Shown here: piece after piece, positions 1 through 7,268 of the stretch | Numbering within the stretch: position 1 is the stretch's first letter | How the letters are laid out: every line of letters begins with the position of its first letter | Source of the DNA: an uncultured Clostridia bacterium | Lineage (GTDB): Bacteria > Bacillota > Clostridia > Oscillospirales > Ruminococcaceae | Direction: 5' to 3' | NCBI GenBank assembly: GCA_945873955.1 | Contig: CAMCFA010000016.1 | Span: 1 to 42,021, forward strand | Length of the DNA stretch: 42,021 nucleotides | The notes under the pieces: model-generated | What the model saw: only the letters and a program-made list of their open reading frames with translations | What the model was told of the DNA's origin: nothing | Database searches by the model: none | Translations under genes and position numbers: made by a program

Positions 1-1
1 A

Positions 2-286
2 CCCGAACCCGCTTCGGGCGGTAAAATGTCGCAGGAGGACATTGAGAAGCTGTTAGCCGCGACCTCACAGCCGGAGCCTATCTCCGCTGAAACAAAGTCA
101 GAGGAAGAACCCTCCGGCGGAAAAATGTCGCAGGAAGATATTGAAAAGATGTTAGCGGCAATGCAAGCACCAGCCGAACCCGAACCCGCACCCGCCGAAC
201 AGGAGCAGCCCTCCGGCGGAAAGATGTCGCAGGACGACATAGAAGCGCTCCTCAACAGTATGCAGGAGGAAGCTACCAAGAAGTAA
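2..286 (+). CDS. Tandem-repeat protein with FliM/FliY-like peptides (5' end outside window)
   Basis: The frame is open to the left edge, so only the C-terminal part is present. Three copies of a 33-residue unit are visible, each built as SGGKMSQ(E/D)DIE(K/A)(L/M)L followed by a Pro/Glu/Ala-rich spacer. The repeat methionines fall at 26, 125 and 224, an exact 99-bp period, and the bases before 26 (reading PEPASGGK) show a further unit to the left. The core resembles the LSQxEIDxLL peptide at the N-terminus of FliM and FliY, which in chemotactic bacteria binds phosphorylated CheY. The spacers look disordered. That this protein binds a CheY-like receiver is inference; no flagellar gene is in the window. 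The methionine at 26 is an internal repeat residue, not the start. Confidence 0.6.
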   Translation, partial: PEPASGGKMSQEDIEKLLAATSQPEPISAETKSEEEPSGGKMSQEDIEKMLAAMQAPAEPEPAPAEQEQPSGGKMSQDDIEALLNSMQEEATKK

Positions 287-391
287 CTAACCCGAAATTA
301 GTAAGATTTCATAAAAATTTCACAAGGCTGTAACCCAAATTATTGACAATGCCGATATAATGAGGTCACAGGATCGTGAAAGGACACAGCA

Positions 392-1078
392 ATGGACAAG
401 GAAAAACAACGCACATACGAGCTTGAGCCTGTACAGCAGCTACTGCCGCAGGACTCTCAGCAGAAAATAATGGAACAGCTCTTTCAGTTCATGGAGCTGG
501 AACATCTGTACGAATCCGCGATCAAGGAGGTCAAAACCAAGCTGGAGATCCTTGACAGCGAGTTCAAGACGAAGTACGACCACAACCCGATACATCATCT
601 GGAGGAGAGGGTGAAGTCCCCGCAGAGCATTCTTGAAAAGCTCAACCGCAAGGGGCTTACCTTTAGCTGCGACAATGCCCGGCAGGCGCTCAACGATATC
701 GCCGGAGTGCGGGTGGTTTGCAACTATATCGACGATATCTACACCGTGGCAGACCTGCTCACCGCGCAGGACGACGTGAAGCTCATCAAGCGCAAGGACT
801 ACATACAAAACCCCAAGCCGAACGGCTACCGCAGTCTGCACCTTGTGATAGAAACCCCGGTCTACCTCTCCGAGAAGAAGGAGCTGGTGCATGTCGAGGT
901 ACAGATACGCACTATCGCCATGAACTTCTGGGCGACGCTTGAACACGACCTCAAATACAAGACCGACAGCGTGGTTTCCGCGGAGCTTGCACAGCAGCTC
1001 AAAAACTGCGCCGAAACTATCGCCGACACCGACCGGCAAATGCAGGATATCTACAAGACGCTGCATTCAATTGACTAA
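392..1078 (+). CDS. Small alarmone synthetase (RelP/YwaC-type (p)ppGpp synthetase)
   Basis: A 228-residue single-domain RelA/SpoT synthetase that would transfer pyrophosphate from ATP to GDP or GTP in the cytoplasm. Family landmarks in order: HNPIHHLEERVKS near residue 64, DIAGVRVVC near 103, the substrate loop KRKDYIQNPKPNGYRSLH near 135, and the EVQIRTIAMNFWATLEHDLKYK block. HNPI..H..RVKS and FWA.LEH are closer to Bacillus YwaC (RelP) than to YjbM (RelQ). There is no HD hydrolase, TGS or ACT domain, so it is synthesis-only and probably controlled by transcription. An AAAGGA ribosome site lies upstream. It stands alone, and a hairpin follows that it shares with the convergent CarD gene. Confidence 0.9.
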   Translation: MDKEKQRTYELEPVQQLLPQDSQQKIMEQLFQFMELEHLYESAIKEVKTKLEILDSEFKTKYDHNPIHHLEERVKSPQSILEKLNRKGLTFSCDNARQALNDIAGVRVVCNYIDDIYTVADLLTAQDDVKLIKRKDYIQNPKPNGYRSLHLVIETPVYLSEKKELVHVEVQIRTIAMNFWATLEHDLKYKTDSVVSAELAQQLKNCAETIADTDRQMQDIYKTLHSID

Positions 1079-1079
1079 A

Positions 1080-1094
1080 GGGCACCTCTAAAAA
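1080..1094. repeat. Solo IS-end-like motif
   Basis: GGGCACCTCTAAAAA closely matches the left end of the IS at 20135 (GGTCATCTCTAAAAACC) and the ends of the 45-bp palindrome at 7170. A second solo copy sits at 12450. No matching inverted end was seen nearby, so this is either a degenerate relic or chance similarity next to the A-tract of the terminator. Confidence 0.35.
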
Positions 1095-1095
1095 A

Positions 1096-1122
1096 ATATC
1101 CCCCTCAGTCCGAGGGGGATAT
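1096..1122. terminator. Bidirectional terminator between alarmone synthetase and CarD genes
   Basis: A perfect 11-bp stem (ATATCCCCCTC / GAGGGGGATAT) with loop AGTCC. The A-tract at 1090-1096 becomes a U-run in the minus-strand transcript, so it best terminates the CarD gene, whose stop codon begins only two bases away. Confidence 0.75.
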
Positions 1123-1123
1123 G

Positions 1124-1630
1124 TTATTTCTGTGTGTTCCGCTGGATTTCGCGGCAGATGAACTCCGGGACTTCCTCCGGCTTAATGCCCAGCACGAACG
1201 AAAATTCGCCGTTTATCATGTCCTCGGCGGCTCTCATGGTGCGCTCGTCGGTGGAGTTCAGCCGCTTGCCCGCAGCCTCCCGGCGCTGCTTCTCAAGGTA
1301 TATCCCCCGGAGCATTGCCGCTATCCTCCGGTAATCCCCGCCGGACATTATCTCGCTTTGCTGCTGCTTTCGCAGGGCGGGATTGCTCACCCACTCGTCC
1401 GCAGCGCCCATGCCTTTGATAAGGTCAAGTATCTCGTCCTTTGTGAGAAGCTCCCGCAGCTTGCCCGGCGCCGTTTCCACCGGGATATAGTAACGCGCGC
1501 TCCGGGAATTCACCGGGGCAAGCACGCAGTATTGACGCGGGTTCACGCCGTCGGCACATTTCGTTTCGCAGCCCTCCACACGGCATATCTCAGTGCGGTA
1601 TACCACATTTTTTCCCTCTGCAAGCTCCAT
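1124..1630 (-). CDS. CarD family transcriptional regulator
   Basis: A 168-residue protein with the CarD/TRCF RNA-polymerase-interacting domain at the N-terminus (GKNVVYRTEICRVE, then YCVLAP and YYIPVE) followed by a helical C-terminal region (LRELLTKDEILDLI through REIQRN). CarD/CdnL proteins bind the RNA polymerase beta subunit and stabilise the open complex. The ATG at 1630 is preceded by GGAGG four bases away. An extended -10 (TGGTATAAT, 1664-1656 on the minus strand) gives a leader of about 20 nt. It is transcribed divergently from the glycosyltransferase and looks monocistronic. Confidence 0.85.
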   Translation of the reverse strand: MELAEGKNVVYRTEICRVEGCETKCADGVNPRQYCVLAPVNSRSARYYIPVETAPGKLRELLTKDEILDLIKGMGAADEWVSNPALRKQQQSEIMSGGDYRRIAAMLRGIYLEKQRREAAGKRLNSTDERTMRAAEDMINGEFSFVLGIKPEEVPEFICREIQRNTQK

Positions 1631-1655
1631 TTTTCCTCCATTTCTCCACCATAAT

Positions 1656-1664
1656 ATTATACCA
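1656..1664 (-). promoter_or_regulatory. Extended -10 promoter of the CarD gene
   Basis: The minus strand reads TGGTATAAT, a perfect extended -10, about 26 bases before the start codon. The hexamer 17 bases further upstream (TTGCAG) is a weak -35, typical of extended -10 promoters. Confidence 0.55.
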
Positions 1665-1751
1665 CAATTCAGTTATTCCTGCAAAGGGAATTATGCACAA
1701 ACAATGCTGTTCAGTAATTGTGCAGATTGTCCGCCCTGCTCCCTTTCCGCC

Positions 1752-1780
1752 TTGACATTATCCCCGGTAAATGCTATAAT
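1752..1780 (+). promoter_or_regulatory. Consensus sigma-A promoter of the glycosyltransferase gene
   Basis: TTGACA at 1752-1757, a 17-bp spacer, then TATAAT at 1775-1780 with an added TG extension (TGCTATAAT). The ATG of the glycosyltransferase lies about 33 bases after the expected start point. Confidence 0.85.
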
Positions 1781-1819
1781 TGTAATCAGACCCACACAAA
1801 CACCGAAAAGAGGCACAAA

Positions 1820-2776
1820 ATGACTCCAAGACTTATAATAGTTATCCCCTGCTACAACGAGCAGGAGGTCTTACCCATAACCGCGCCGCAGTTTCTGGCG
1901 AAGCTGAAGGAACTCTCCGCCGCGGGACAGATAACCGAGGACAGCCGCGTGATGTTCGTGGACGACGGCAGCAAGGACGCCACATGGGACATCATCACCA
2001 AGCTGTCCGAGCAGGACGAACACTATATCGGCATTGCCCAGAGCCGCAACCGCGGTCACCAGAACGCCGTGCTTGCCGGGCTTATGGAAGCAAAGGACAT
2101 GTGCGACATCACTATCAGCATTGACTGCGACGGGCAGGACGACATCAACGCCATGGACGGCATGGTCGCCGCCTACCACGAGGGCTGCGAGATAGTTTAC
2201 GGCGTGCGCTCAAAGCGGGACACCGACACCTTCTTCAAGCGGTTCACCGCGGAGAGCTTCTACAAGCTGATGAACTCAATGGGCGCGGAGGTTGTGTTCA
2301 ACCACGCGGACTACCGCCTTATAAGCAGCCGTGCGCTGCAAGAGCTGGCGAAATTCAAGGAGGTAAACATCTTCCTGCGGGGAATGGTGCCGCTGGTCGG
2401 CTTCAAGAGCACCAGCGTGTACTACGAGCGCAGCGAACGCGCCGCCGGGAAGTCCCACTACCCGTTCCGCAAGATGATGGCGCTTGCCCTCGACGGTATC
2501 ACCAGCCTTTCTATCAAGCCGATAAAGATGATTATCGCCCTCGGCATTATCGTCGCGGTAATCAGCTTCATAGGGATAATCTGGGCGGTGGTGGAGGCGA
2601 TACTCGGCAGGACGGTGTCCGGCTGGGCTTCGACCACCTGCATTATCTGCTTTCTGAGCGGCGTGCAGCTTATCTCCGTCGGCGTTATCGGCGAATATAT
2701 CGGCAAGATATACATGGAGGTAAAGCAGCGCCCACGCTACATCATAAGCGAGCGCACATGGGAGAAAAAGAAGTAA
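1820..2776 (+). CDS. Family 2 glycosyltransferase (GtrB/DPM1-like, polyprenyl-phosphate sugar transferase)
   Basis: A 318-residue GT-A enzyme with two C-terminal membrane helices. The N-terminus has IIVIPCYNEQEVLP, then FVDDGSKDAT and IDCDGQDD, the nucleotide-sugar and metal-binding acidic motifs. The C-terminal part (about 230-310) contains two hydrophobic segments around IIALGIIVAVISFIGI and CIICFLSGVQLISVGVIGEY, then a basic tail. This layout is typical of GtrB/ArnC/YkoT-like enzymes that move a sugar from a nucleotide carrier to undecaprenyl phosphate at the membrane. ATG 1820 is chosen because AAGAGG precedes it and the consensus promoter lies just upstream; an ATG at 1718 would precede the promoter. 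The gene is followed by its own terminator. The sugar is unknown. Confidence 0.88.
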   Translation: MTPRLIIVIPCYNEQEVLPITAPQFLAKLKELSAAGQITEDSRVMFVDDGSKDATWDIITKLSEQDEHYIGIAQSRNRGHQNAVLAGLMEAKDMCDITISIDCDGQDDINAMDGMVAAYHEGCEIVYGVRSKRDTDTFFKRFTAESFYKLMNSMGAEVVFNHADYRLISSRALQELAKFKEVNIFLRGMVPLVGFKSTSVYYERSERAAGKSHYPFRKMMALALDGITSLSIKPIKMIIALGIIVAVISFIGIIWAVVEAILGRTVSGWASTTCIICFLSGVQLISVGVIGEYIGKIYMEVKQRPRYIISERTWEKKK

Positions 2777-2783
2777 ACACATT

Positions 2784-2810
2784 AAATGGGAGAGTCCGGC
2801 TCTCCCATTT
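2784..2810 (+). terminator. Rho-independent terminator of the glycosyltransferase gene
   Basis: An 11-bp perfect stem (AAATGGGAGAG / CTCTCCCATTT) with loop TCCGG, running into TTTTTG. It starts seven bases after the stop codon. Confidence 0.9.
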
Positions 2811-2827
2811 TTGTATATTAACAGAAA

Positions 2828-2857
2828 AAGGCGCTGCCGTTCTGCGGGCAGCGCCTT
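2828..2857 (-). terminator. Terminator of the orphan solute-binding protein gene
   Basis: An 11-bp perfect stem (AAGGCGCTGCC / GGCAGCGCCTT). The A-run at 2825-2829 becomes the U-run on the minus strand. It lies about 20 bases past the stop of the minus-strand binding-protein gene, back to back with the plus-strand terminator. Confidence 0.88.
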
Positions 2858-2876
2858 CGTGTTTATGATAGTGATA

Positions 2877-4391
2877 TCACAGCTTTGCGATAGCCTCGTT
2901 AAGCTCTGTGATACGCGTGTCGATAGTCGCGAAGTTCTCCTCGCGGAGCTGTGCATAGGTCTTTTCGCCGGTGAGGTACACGCCCTTTGTAAGGCTCTCT
3001 ACCGGGGACTCTGCCTTGCCTGCGTCCGCGATATCGGTGCCGATACCGTTCTTGAAATCAAAGACAGGTGTGAGCTTGCTGCTGCCGTCAAGGGAAGCCT
3101 GCGCGAATATGTAGTCGAGGTTGTAGTCCGTCCAGCCGTACTTGTCCTTGGACTGCTGGATAGAAGCCGCCTTTACCGCCGGGTCAAGTGACGCGGTGAT
3201 ACAGCAGTCTATCCACGCTGCAACGCCTGCGGCGTTGGTAGAGCCCTTGCACCACATCAGCGCGTCCTGCTTCATGTTGTGGTAGTACTTATCCGCCTGC
3301 GGGTCGCGGGGGTATGCTACAACGCGTATCTCGTCCTCAGACCAGCCGAAGCGCTCGCCGAACTTCGCCAGAGTTTCCTCGAACTCCCATGTGCCGCCGT
3401 TAGCGTAGAACAGAATGTCGCCCTGCGCCCACGCCTTCGGGTTCATAGACCAGCCGTTAAGCTCGTGCAACGGGTAGCGAAGATTCTCGGACTGCATGGT
3501 GTAAAGCAGCTCCATAGCGCGCTCCACGTTTGCGTCCTTCATGTTGTTGATGAGCTGAGTGCCGTCGTTGCCGATTATCGGCGTGCCGGTGGTTGCTAAC
3601 AGGTCAGCCTCGGTGCTGTAACCCTCGCAGGCGAACTTGTTCTCGCCGGACTGCTGGAACTGTCTCGCCATGTCAAGGAATGCGTCCCATGTCCACTGAT
3701 CGTTCTCGAACAGCGTGCGGGGGTCTTCAAGACCTGCGCCCTCGACAATGCTCTTGCGGTAGAACATCAGCGAGTTGAAGGATATCTCATAAACTGCGCA
3801 GTAGTACCTGCCGTTCAGCTTGAACTGATCCATAACGTCACGGGCGGAGTTCCACTTCTCGCCGTCAAGGTTCAGAATTTCGTCTATCGCCTGATATCTG
3901 CCCTTGATAACGCCGTAGGGGAAGTCGCGGATCTCGAACGGGAACAGGTCGGGCGAATCGCCGGACTGTATCGCCGTTGCCAGCTTATCGTAACGCTCGC
4001 CGTAGGGTACATTGATGTATTCAAAGATACGTCCCTCTCTGCTGGGGTCGTCGCCGGTCGCCGGGATTCCATACGCCTCCTTGAACAGCTCGGCATTGGC
4101 GGTGGTCTCGTCGATATCCCACCATGCCATCCACTTTAGCCGCTTGGTGACCTCAAGGTCGGGGTCGTCAAGGCTAGCAGTGGCGCCCTTTGCCGCGTCA
4201 ATTACCTCCGGGTCGGTGTCGTAGGTGGTGGTGACCAGCGGGGTGGTGACTACCGCGTTTGCGTCCGCGTTGGGTACGCCGGAATTGCTTGCCGCTCCTC
4301 CGCTGGACGCGCTCTCTTCGTCGCAGGCGGTGAGGGAAAGTATCATTCCTGCCGCAAGCAGTCCAGCCACGGCAGTTCTCAGCTTTCTCAT
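2877..4391 (-). CDS. Extracellular solute-binding lipoprotein (family 1, sugar type), orphan
   Basis: A 504-residue exported lipoprotein. The signal peptide ends in a lipobox (LSLTAC, lipidated Cys about residue 23), followed by a Ser/Gly-rich linker and a family 1 binding-protein fold, with SGDSPDLFPFEIRDFPYGV and FNSLMFYRKSIVE typical of carbohydrate-binding components. It would capture a sugar or oligosaccharide on the outer membrane face for an ABC importer. No permease or ATPase is adjacent on either side, so it must work with transporter parts encoded elsewhere or act as a sensor. It is unlike the MalE-type protein at 10602. It has its own consensus promoter and its own terminator, so it is monocistronic. 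Confidence 0.85.
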   Translation of the reverse strand: MRKLRTAVAGLLAAGMILSLTACDEESASSGGAASNSGVPNADANAVVTTPLVTTTYDTDPEVIDAAKGATASLDDPDLEVTKRLKWMAWWDIDETTANAELFKEAYGIPATGDDPSREGRIFEYINVPYGERYDKLATAIQSGDSPDLFPFEIRDFPYGVIKGRYQAIDEILNLDGEKWNSARDVMDQFKLNGRYYCAVYEISFNSLMFYRKSIVEGAGLEDPRTLFENDQWTWDAFLDMARQFQQSGENKFACEGYSTEADLLATTGTPIIGNDGTQLINNMKDANVERAMELLYTMQSENLRYPLHELNGWSMNPKAWAQGDILFYANGGTWEFEETLAKFGERFGWSEDEIRVVAYPRDPQADKYYHNMKQDALMWCKGSTNAAGVAAWIDCCITASLDPAVKAASIQQSKDKYGWTDYNLDYIFAQASLDGSSKLTPVFDFKNGIGTDIADAGKAESPVESLTKGVYLTGEKTYAQLREENFATIDTRITELNEAIAKL

Positions 4392-4441
4392 ATAATTCTC
4401 CTCCGTACAGAAATTAACTGGGGAAAGATTCCCTTACTAAA

Positions 4442-4508
4442 ATTATATACCCTTTCTATTGCTCTGTCAATTCGGCATATATAACGAAAAAACTATACGT
4501 TTTTCGTT
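4442..4508 (-). promoter_or_regulatory. Promoter of the orphan binding-protein gene with an upstream inverted repeat
   Basis: On the minus strand TTGACA (4470-4465), a 17-bp spacer and TATAAT (4447-4442) form a full-consensus promoter. Just upstream of the -35 is an inverted repeat, AACGAAAAA (4483-4491) and TTTTTCGTT (4500-4508), placed where an activator or repressor could bind. The regulator is not known. Confidence 0.7.
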
Positions 4509-4568
4509 GTTATAAGTAATCAATTATATGGATATGAATTACATAATATACTGCTTATCCCCGGACGC

Positions 4569-4606
4569 TGTAACCATATTGTAATAAAATGTAACCGCTT
4601 TGTAAT
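4569..4606 (+). promoter_or_regulatory. Four phased TGTAAY direct repeats, Pho-box-like
   Basis: TGTAAC, TGTAAT, TGTAAC and TGTAAT begin at 4569, 4580, 4590 and 4601, spaced 11, 10 and 11 bp, on one face of the helix. The first is preceded by C, giving CTGTAAC, which matches the second half-site of the E. coli PhoB box (CTGTMAY). The reverse complement (RTTACA) is close to the Gram-positive PhoP half-site TTHACA. It lies in the divergent gap, with possible -10 sequences at 4630-4635 and 4651-4656 for the plus-strand lipoprotein. Binding by an OmpR-family response regulator is inference. Confidence 0.5.
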
Positions 4607-4727
4607 TGCATTTCGCAATATTAATGATGTATAATTAATACAGACAACAATATAATACTAATTCTTAATCACCTTATAGATTTTGTCTATAAGTTGATAA
4701 GGAAATAGTATAAGAGGAGTGCCGCCC

Positions 4728-6896
4728 ATGAAACGTCTCAGAATAACGTCTATTCTTATTTCCCTGCTCATGCTCTGCTCCTGCTCGGCGGGTACGGAGC
4801 AGTCCGCGCCGGGTACTGCCGAATCTGCGGGAGGTGCGGGAAGTGCAGAAACCGCAGAACCCGCAGGAACCGCAGAAACCTCCGACAGCGCAGAAGCCAC
4901 CCAGCCCGCCGAAACAACCGCCGAAGCTCCCTACGCAAAGCCTGTGTCACAGCCCGCCCCCGAACCGGAGCGCGACTTCACCGAGTTCTTCGCCCCGCCG
5001 GATACCTCTGCTCACGCTGATTACGGCGAGCGCTACTGCGACTGGAAGTACGACGCCTCTATGCTTATCGGCACGGAAGAGGAGTTCCTGCGGCGCGGCG
5101 GCAGTGAAAGCTGGCTTAATGCCGGGCGGAGCGCCGTCCGGGGAACGGAGGAGTTCCGGGCGGTAGAAACTCAATCGGCGGAAATGTGGCTTTACACCGA
5201 CGGGAATTACTACTACAAAAAACAGAGCGGCGACGAGGAGATAGTCACCTCCCGATTCTCCCTGTCAAACGGGTATTTTGACGAGGACGTGAAGCCGCTG
5301 GTGCTTTTCGACTCGGCGGCGGTGGGGGATTTTGACGGTGACGGTGCGACCGAGGCGTTTATCATGTTCGAGTTCCCCTCGTTTTCGTGGGTGAATTACA
5401 CTGAAAACGCGGCGGTGTTCGTGAATTCCGCGGGGCAGGCGGAGGTAGTTTCCACCGGCGTAGGCGGGTATCTTGCGCCGATAAGATACCGGGATTTCGT
5501 CCACATGGGAGTGGGCTTCGGGGTGAACAACCTCACCCAACATTCGGAAATTTTCGCCGTGGAAAACGGCAAAGCCGTGCAGAAGCACAGCGCATTCAGC
5601 CTTGGGAGCAAATACGGGCTGTGTATGCTGGAATCCGCGGCGCAGGTGCCCGGAAGCTGGCTGGTAATATGGGACAACATTGAGAAGCAATACCGCGAAT
5701 TAGCCCACGAGCCTGCCCCGGAGGGTCTTGCCGCGGCGATTTACAGCTCGCCGCTCAGTGAACAGCTTGAGGACATTACGGAGCTGAAGGACAGCATTGC
5801 CGTTATCGGCGGGAAGTACGTCTGTATCGGCAATGCGTGGAACAGCGTAACTCTGGAGCATGATAACGGCAGACTGACCGTGGCTGACGAACATCTTATC
5901 TCATCAGCTTCAGAAACCGAGCCGGACTACTCCGTGTACCTCCCCGCCGCCGAGGAGCTTGCCGTACCCGCGCCGATTCCCGCCGACCGCGCAGAATACG
6001 GCGAATACACCCTCACCGGGGACGGAATCTACACATCCGAGGAGGAATTCCGCGCCGCCGAGGGGGACTTCCTATGTGATACGGCGCGCAAAGCCGCCCT
6101 TGAAACACAGCAGTACAAGGGGATATCCTATCAGTTCGCGAACGCTCAACGGTTCGCCGGCGACGGCTTTACGTTCACCCACCTCGACCAGAACGGCGAG
6201 GAATACACCGAAAGCCTCTCCTACGGCGATTCGCTCACGCTTTATGAGGACGGGTCAGTAAAGCCGCAGTTCCTCGCCGCCGCCTGCGCTGACTTCGACG
6301 GGAACGGGAAAAGAGAAGCGTTCGTGGTGTTCCGGCTGCCGTACACGGTAAGTTATGATATTTACGGTGAATCCGGCGGCATATCTGTCGCGGTCTATGC
6401 CGCTTCGGACGGCACAAGCAGGGCGCTCCCCGACTGGGAGCTTGTCAGCTCATGGGGCGGTTCGCCGGAGTTCACGCTGATACAGTACGAGAACGAGGTT
6501 CACCTCTACAATGCGGATAATTCGGCGATAATGGGTCTACGGGGCGGAGTTCCCAAAAGGCTTGCGACCTGCGACCCGGACGGCGACGGGCGGTATTTCG
6601 GCGGGACTATGTTCTACCACCCCGCTCTCGGGGAATACTGCTATGAAAAGCTCCAGCCCATGAGCGGGGAGCTTCTGGCGCAGCTTATAGAAAGCCCTGC
6701 CTATCAGGAGTACCTGTCCTTACACCCGGACAATGTTCCCGAATACGCGTGGATAAACGCCGGGGGCTATATCATCACCGACCATTACGGCGAATACCGC
6801 TGGGACGGCGAGAGCTTCACAAAGACCACCGGTGCGAGGGGCGGCGGCTGGTGGATAGCCCGGCGGATAAACGGGACTTATCTCTGCTTTGAATGA
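4728..6896 (+). CDS. Large lipoprotein with two homologous halves (unknown function)
   Basis: A 722-residue exported lipoprotein. The signal peptide ends LMLCSC, so the lipidated Cys is near residue 20, and a low-complexity Ala/Glu/Thr linker follows to about residue 70. Two similar domains follow. Each begins with an EEEF(L/R) segment (GTEEEFLRRG; YTSEEEFRAAEG), continues with a SLSNG/SLSYG strand, and ends in an acidic loop and hydrophobic strand: AVGDFDGDGATEAFIMFEFP and ACADFDGNGKREAFVVFRLP. The DxDGDG loops look like FG-GAP/EF-hand-type calcium loops. ATG 4728 is chosen because AGAGGAG lies nine bases upstream; a GTG at 4719 is too close to it. It is transcribed alone, ahead of a strong terminator and downstream of a Pho-box-like array. 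I do not recognise a characterised family. Confidence 0.8.
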   Translation: MKRLRITSILISLLMLCSCSAGTEQSAPGTAESAGGAGSAETAEPAGTAETSDSAEATQPAETTAEAPYAKPVSQPAPEPERDFTEFFAPPDTSAHADYGERYCDWKYDASMLIGTEEEFLRRGGSESWLNAGRSAVRGTEEFRAVETQSAEMWLYTDGNYYYKKQSGDEEIVTSRFSLSNGYFDEDVKPLVLFDSAAVGDFDGDGATEAFIMFEFPSFSWVNYTENAAVFVNSAGQAEVVSTGVGGYLAPIRYRDFVHMGVGFGVNNLTQHSEIFAVENGKAVQKHSAFSLGSKYGLCMLESAAQVPGSWLVIWDNIEKQYRELAHEPAPEGLAAAIYSSPLSEQLEDITELKDSIAVIGGKYVCIGNAWNSVTLEHDNGRLTVADEHLISSASETEPDYSVYLPAAEELAVPAPIPADRAEYGEYTLTGDGIYTSEEEFRAAEGDFLCDTARKAALETQQYKGISYQFANAQRFAGDGFTFTHLDQNGEEYTESLSYGDSLTLYEDGSVKPQFLAAACADFDGNGKREAFVVFRLPYTVSYDIYGESGGISVAVYAASDGTSRALPDWELVSSWGGSPEFTLIQYENEVHLYNADNSAIMGLRGGVPKRLATCDPDGDGRYFGGTMFYHPALGEYCYEKLQPMSGELLAQLIESPAYQEYLSLHPDNVPEYAWINAGGYIITDHYGEYRWDGESFTKTTGARGGGWWIARRINGTYLCFE

Positions 6897-7003
6897 CCCC
6901 GCAGGTAATTTTCCAAAAGCCCTTGAAAAAGGACGAGCCGGCGGGCAAGGTTCAGCCTTTTGCCGCAGAAACACATGCGCAGCGCCCCGCAATACCGACA
7001 ACC

Positions 7004-7039
7004 AGAGAACGACCTCACAGCAGGTCGTTCTCTTTTTTA
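7004..7039 (+). terminator. Strong Rho-independent terminator
   Basis: A 12-bp perfect stem (AGAGAACGACCT / AGGTCGTTCTCT) with loop CACAGC, followed by a T-run. It ends the duplicated-lipoprotein transcript; nothing gene-like lies between 6897 and it. Confidence 0.92.
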
Positions 7040-7054
7040 TTTTTCTATAACTAC

Positions 7055-7083
7055 TTGCTTTTTTCTATTAAATATGGTATAAT
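7055..7083 (+). promoter_or_regulatory. Promoter of the LacI-family gene
   Basis: TTGCTT (7055-7060), a 17-bp spacer and an extended -10 TGGTATAAT (TATAAT at 7078-7083). The predicted start near 7090 leaves a leader of about 180 nt that contains the 45-bp palindrome at 7170. Confidence 0.7.
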
Positions 7084-7169
7084 AAATTAACCCACAGATA
7101 AACTGAAATTAAGCGTCGTGGAAACACATTTTAATCATTATTTGCCAGAGTAAGAATTATTTCACTTAT

Positions 7170-7214
7170 GGTCATCTCTAAAACCCGCCGTGAAGGAGGT
7201 TTTTAGAGGTGACC
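7170..7214. mobile_element. 45-bp palindromic MITE related to the local IS ends
   Basis: The ends GGTCATCTCTAAAA and TTTTTAGAGGTGACC are near-perfect inverted repeats, and the element is flanked on both sides by TTAT (7166-7169 and 7215-7218), consistent with a target-site duplication. The left end matches the terminal repeat of the IS at 20135. It looks like an internally deleted derivative moved in trans by that transposase family. It sits in the leader of the LacI gene, where the RNA would form a stable hairpin. Confidence 0.7.
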
Positions 7215-7268
7215 TTATGCCCGCGTTTCGCAGGATATGCAAGACCCGACCATAACGAGGAAAACACA

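Noticed and set aside
343-361. TTGACA followed by TATAAT upstream of the alarmone synthetase gene
   Set aside because: The spacer is only 7 bp, so the two hexamers cannot form one promoter. No better pair was found nearby.
2811-3191. 126-codon plus-strand frame
   Set aside because: It reads through a terminator hairpin and lies antisense to the binding-protein gene.
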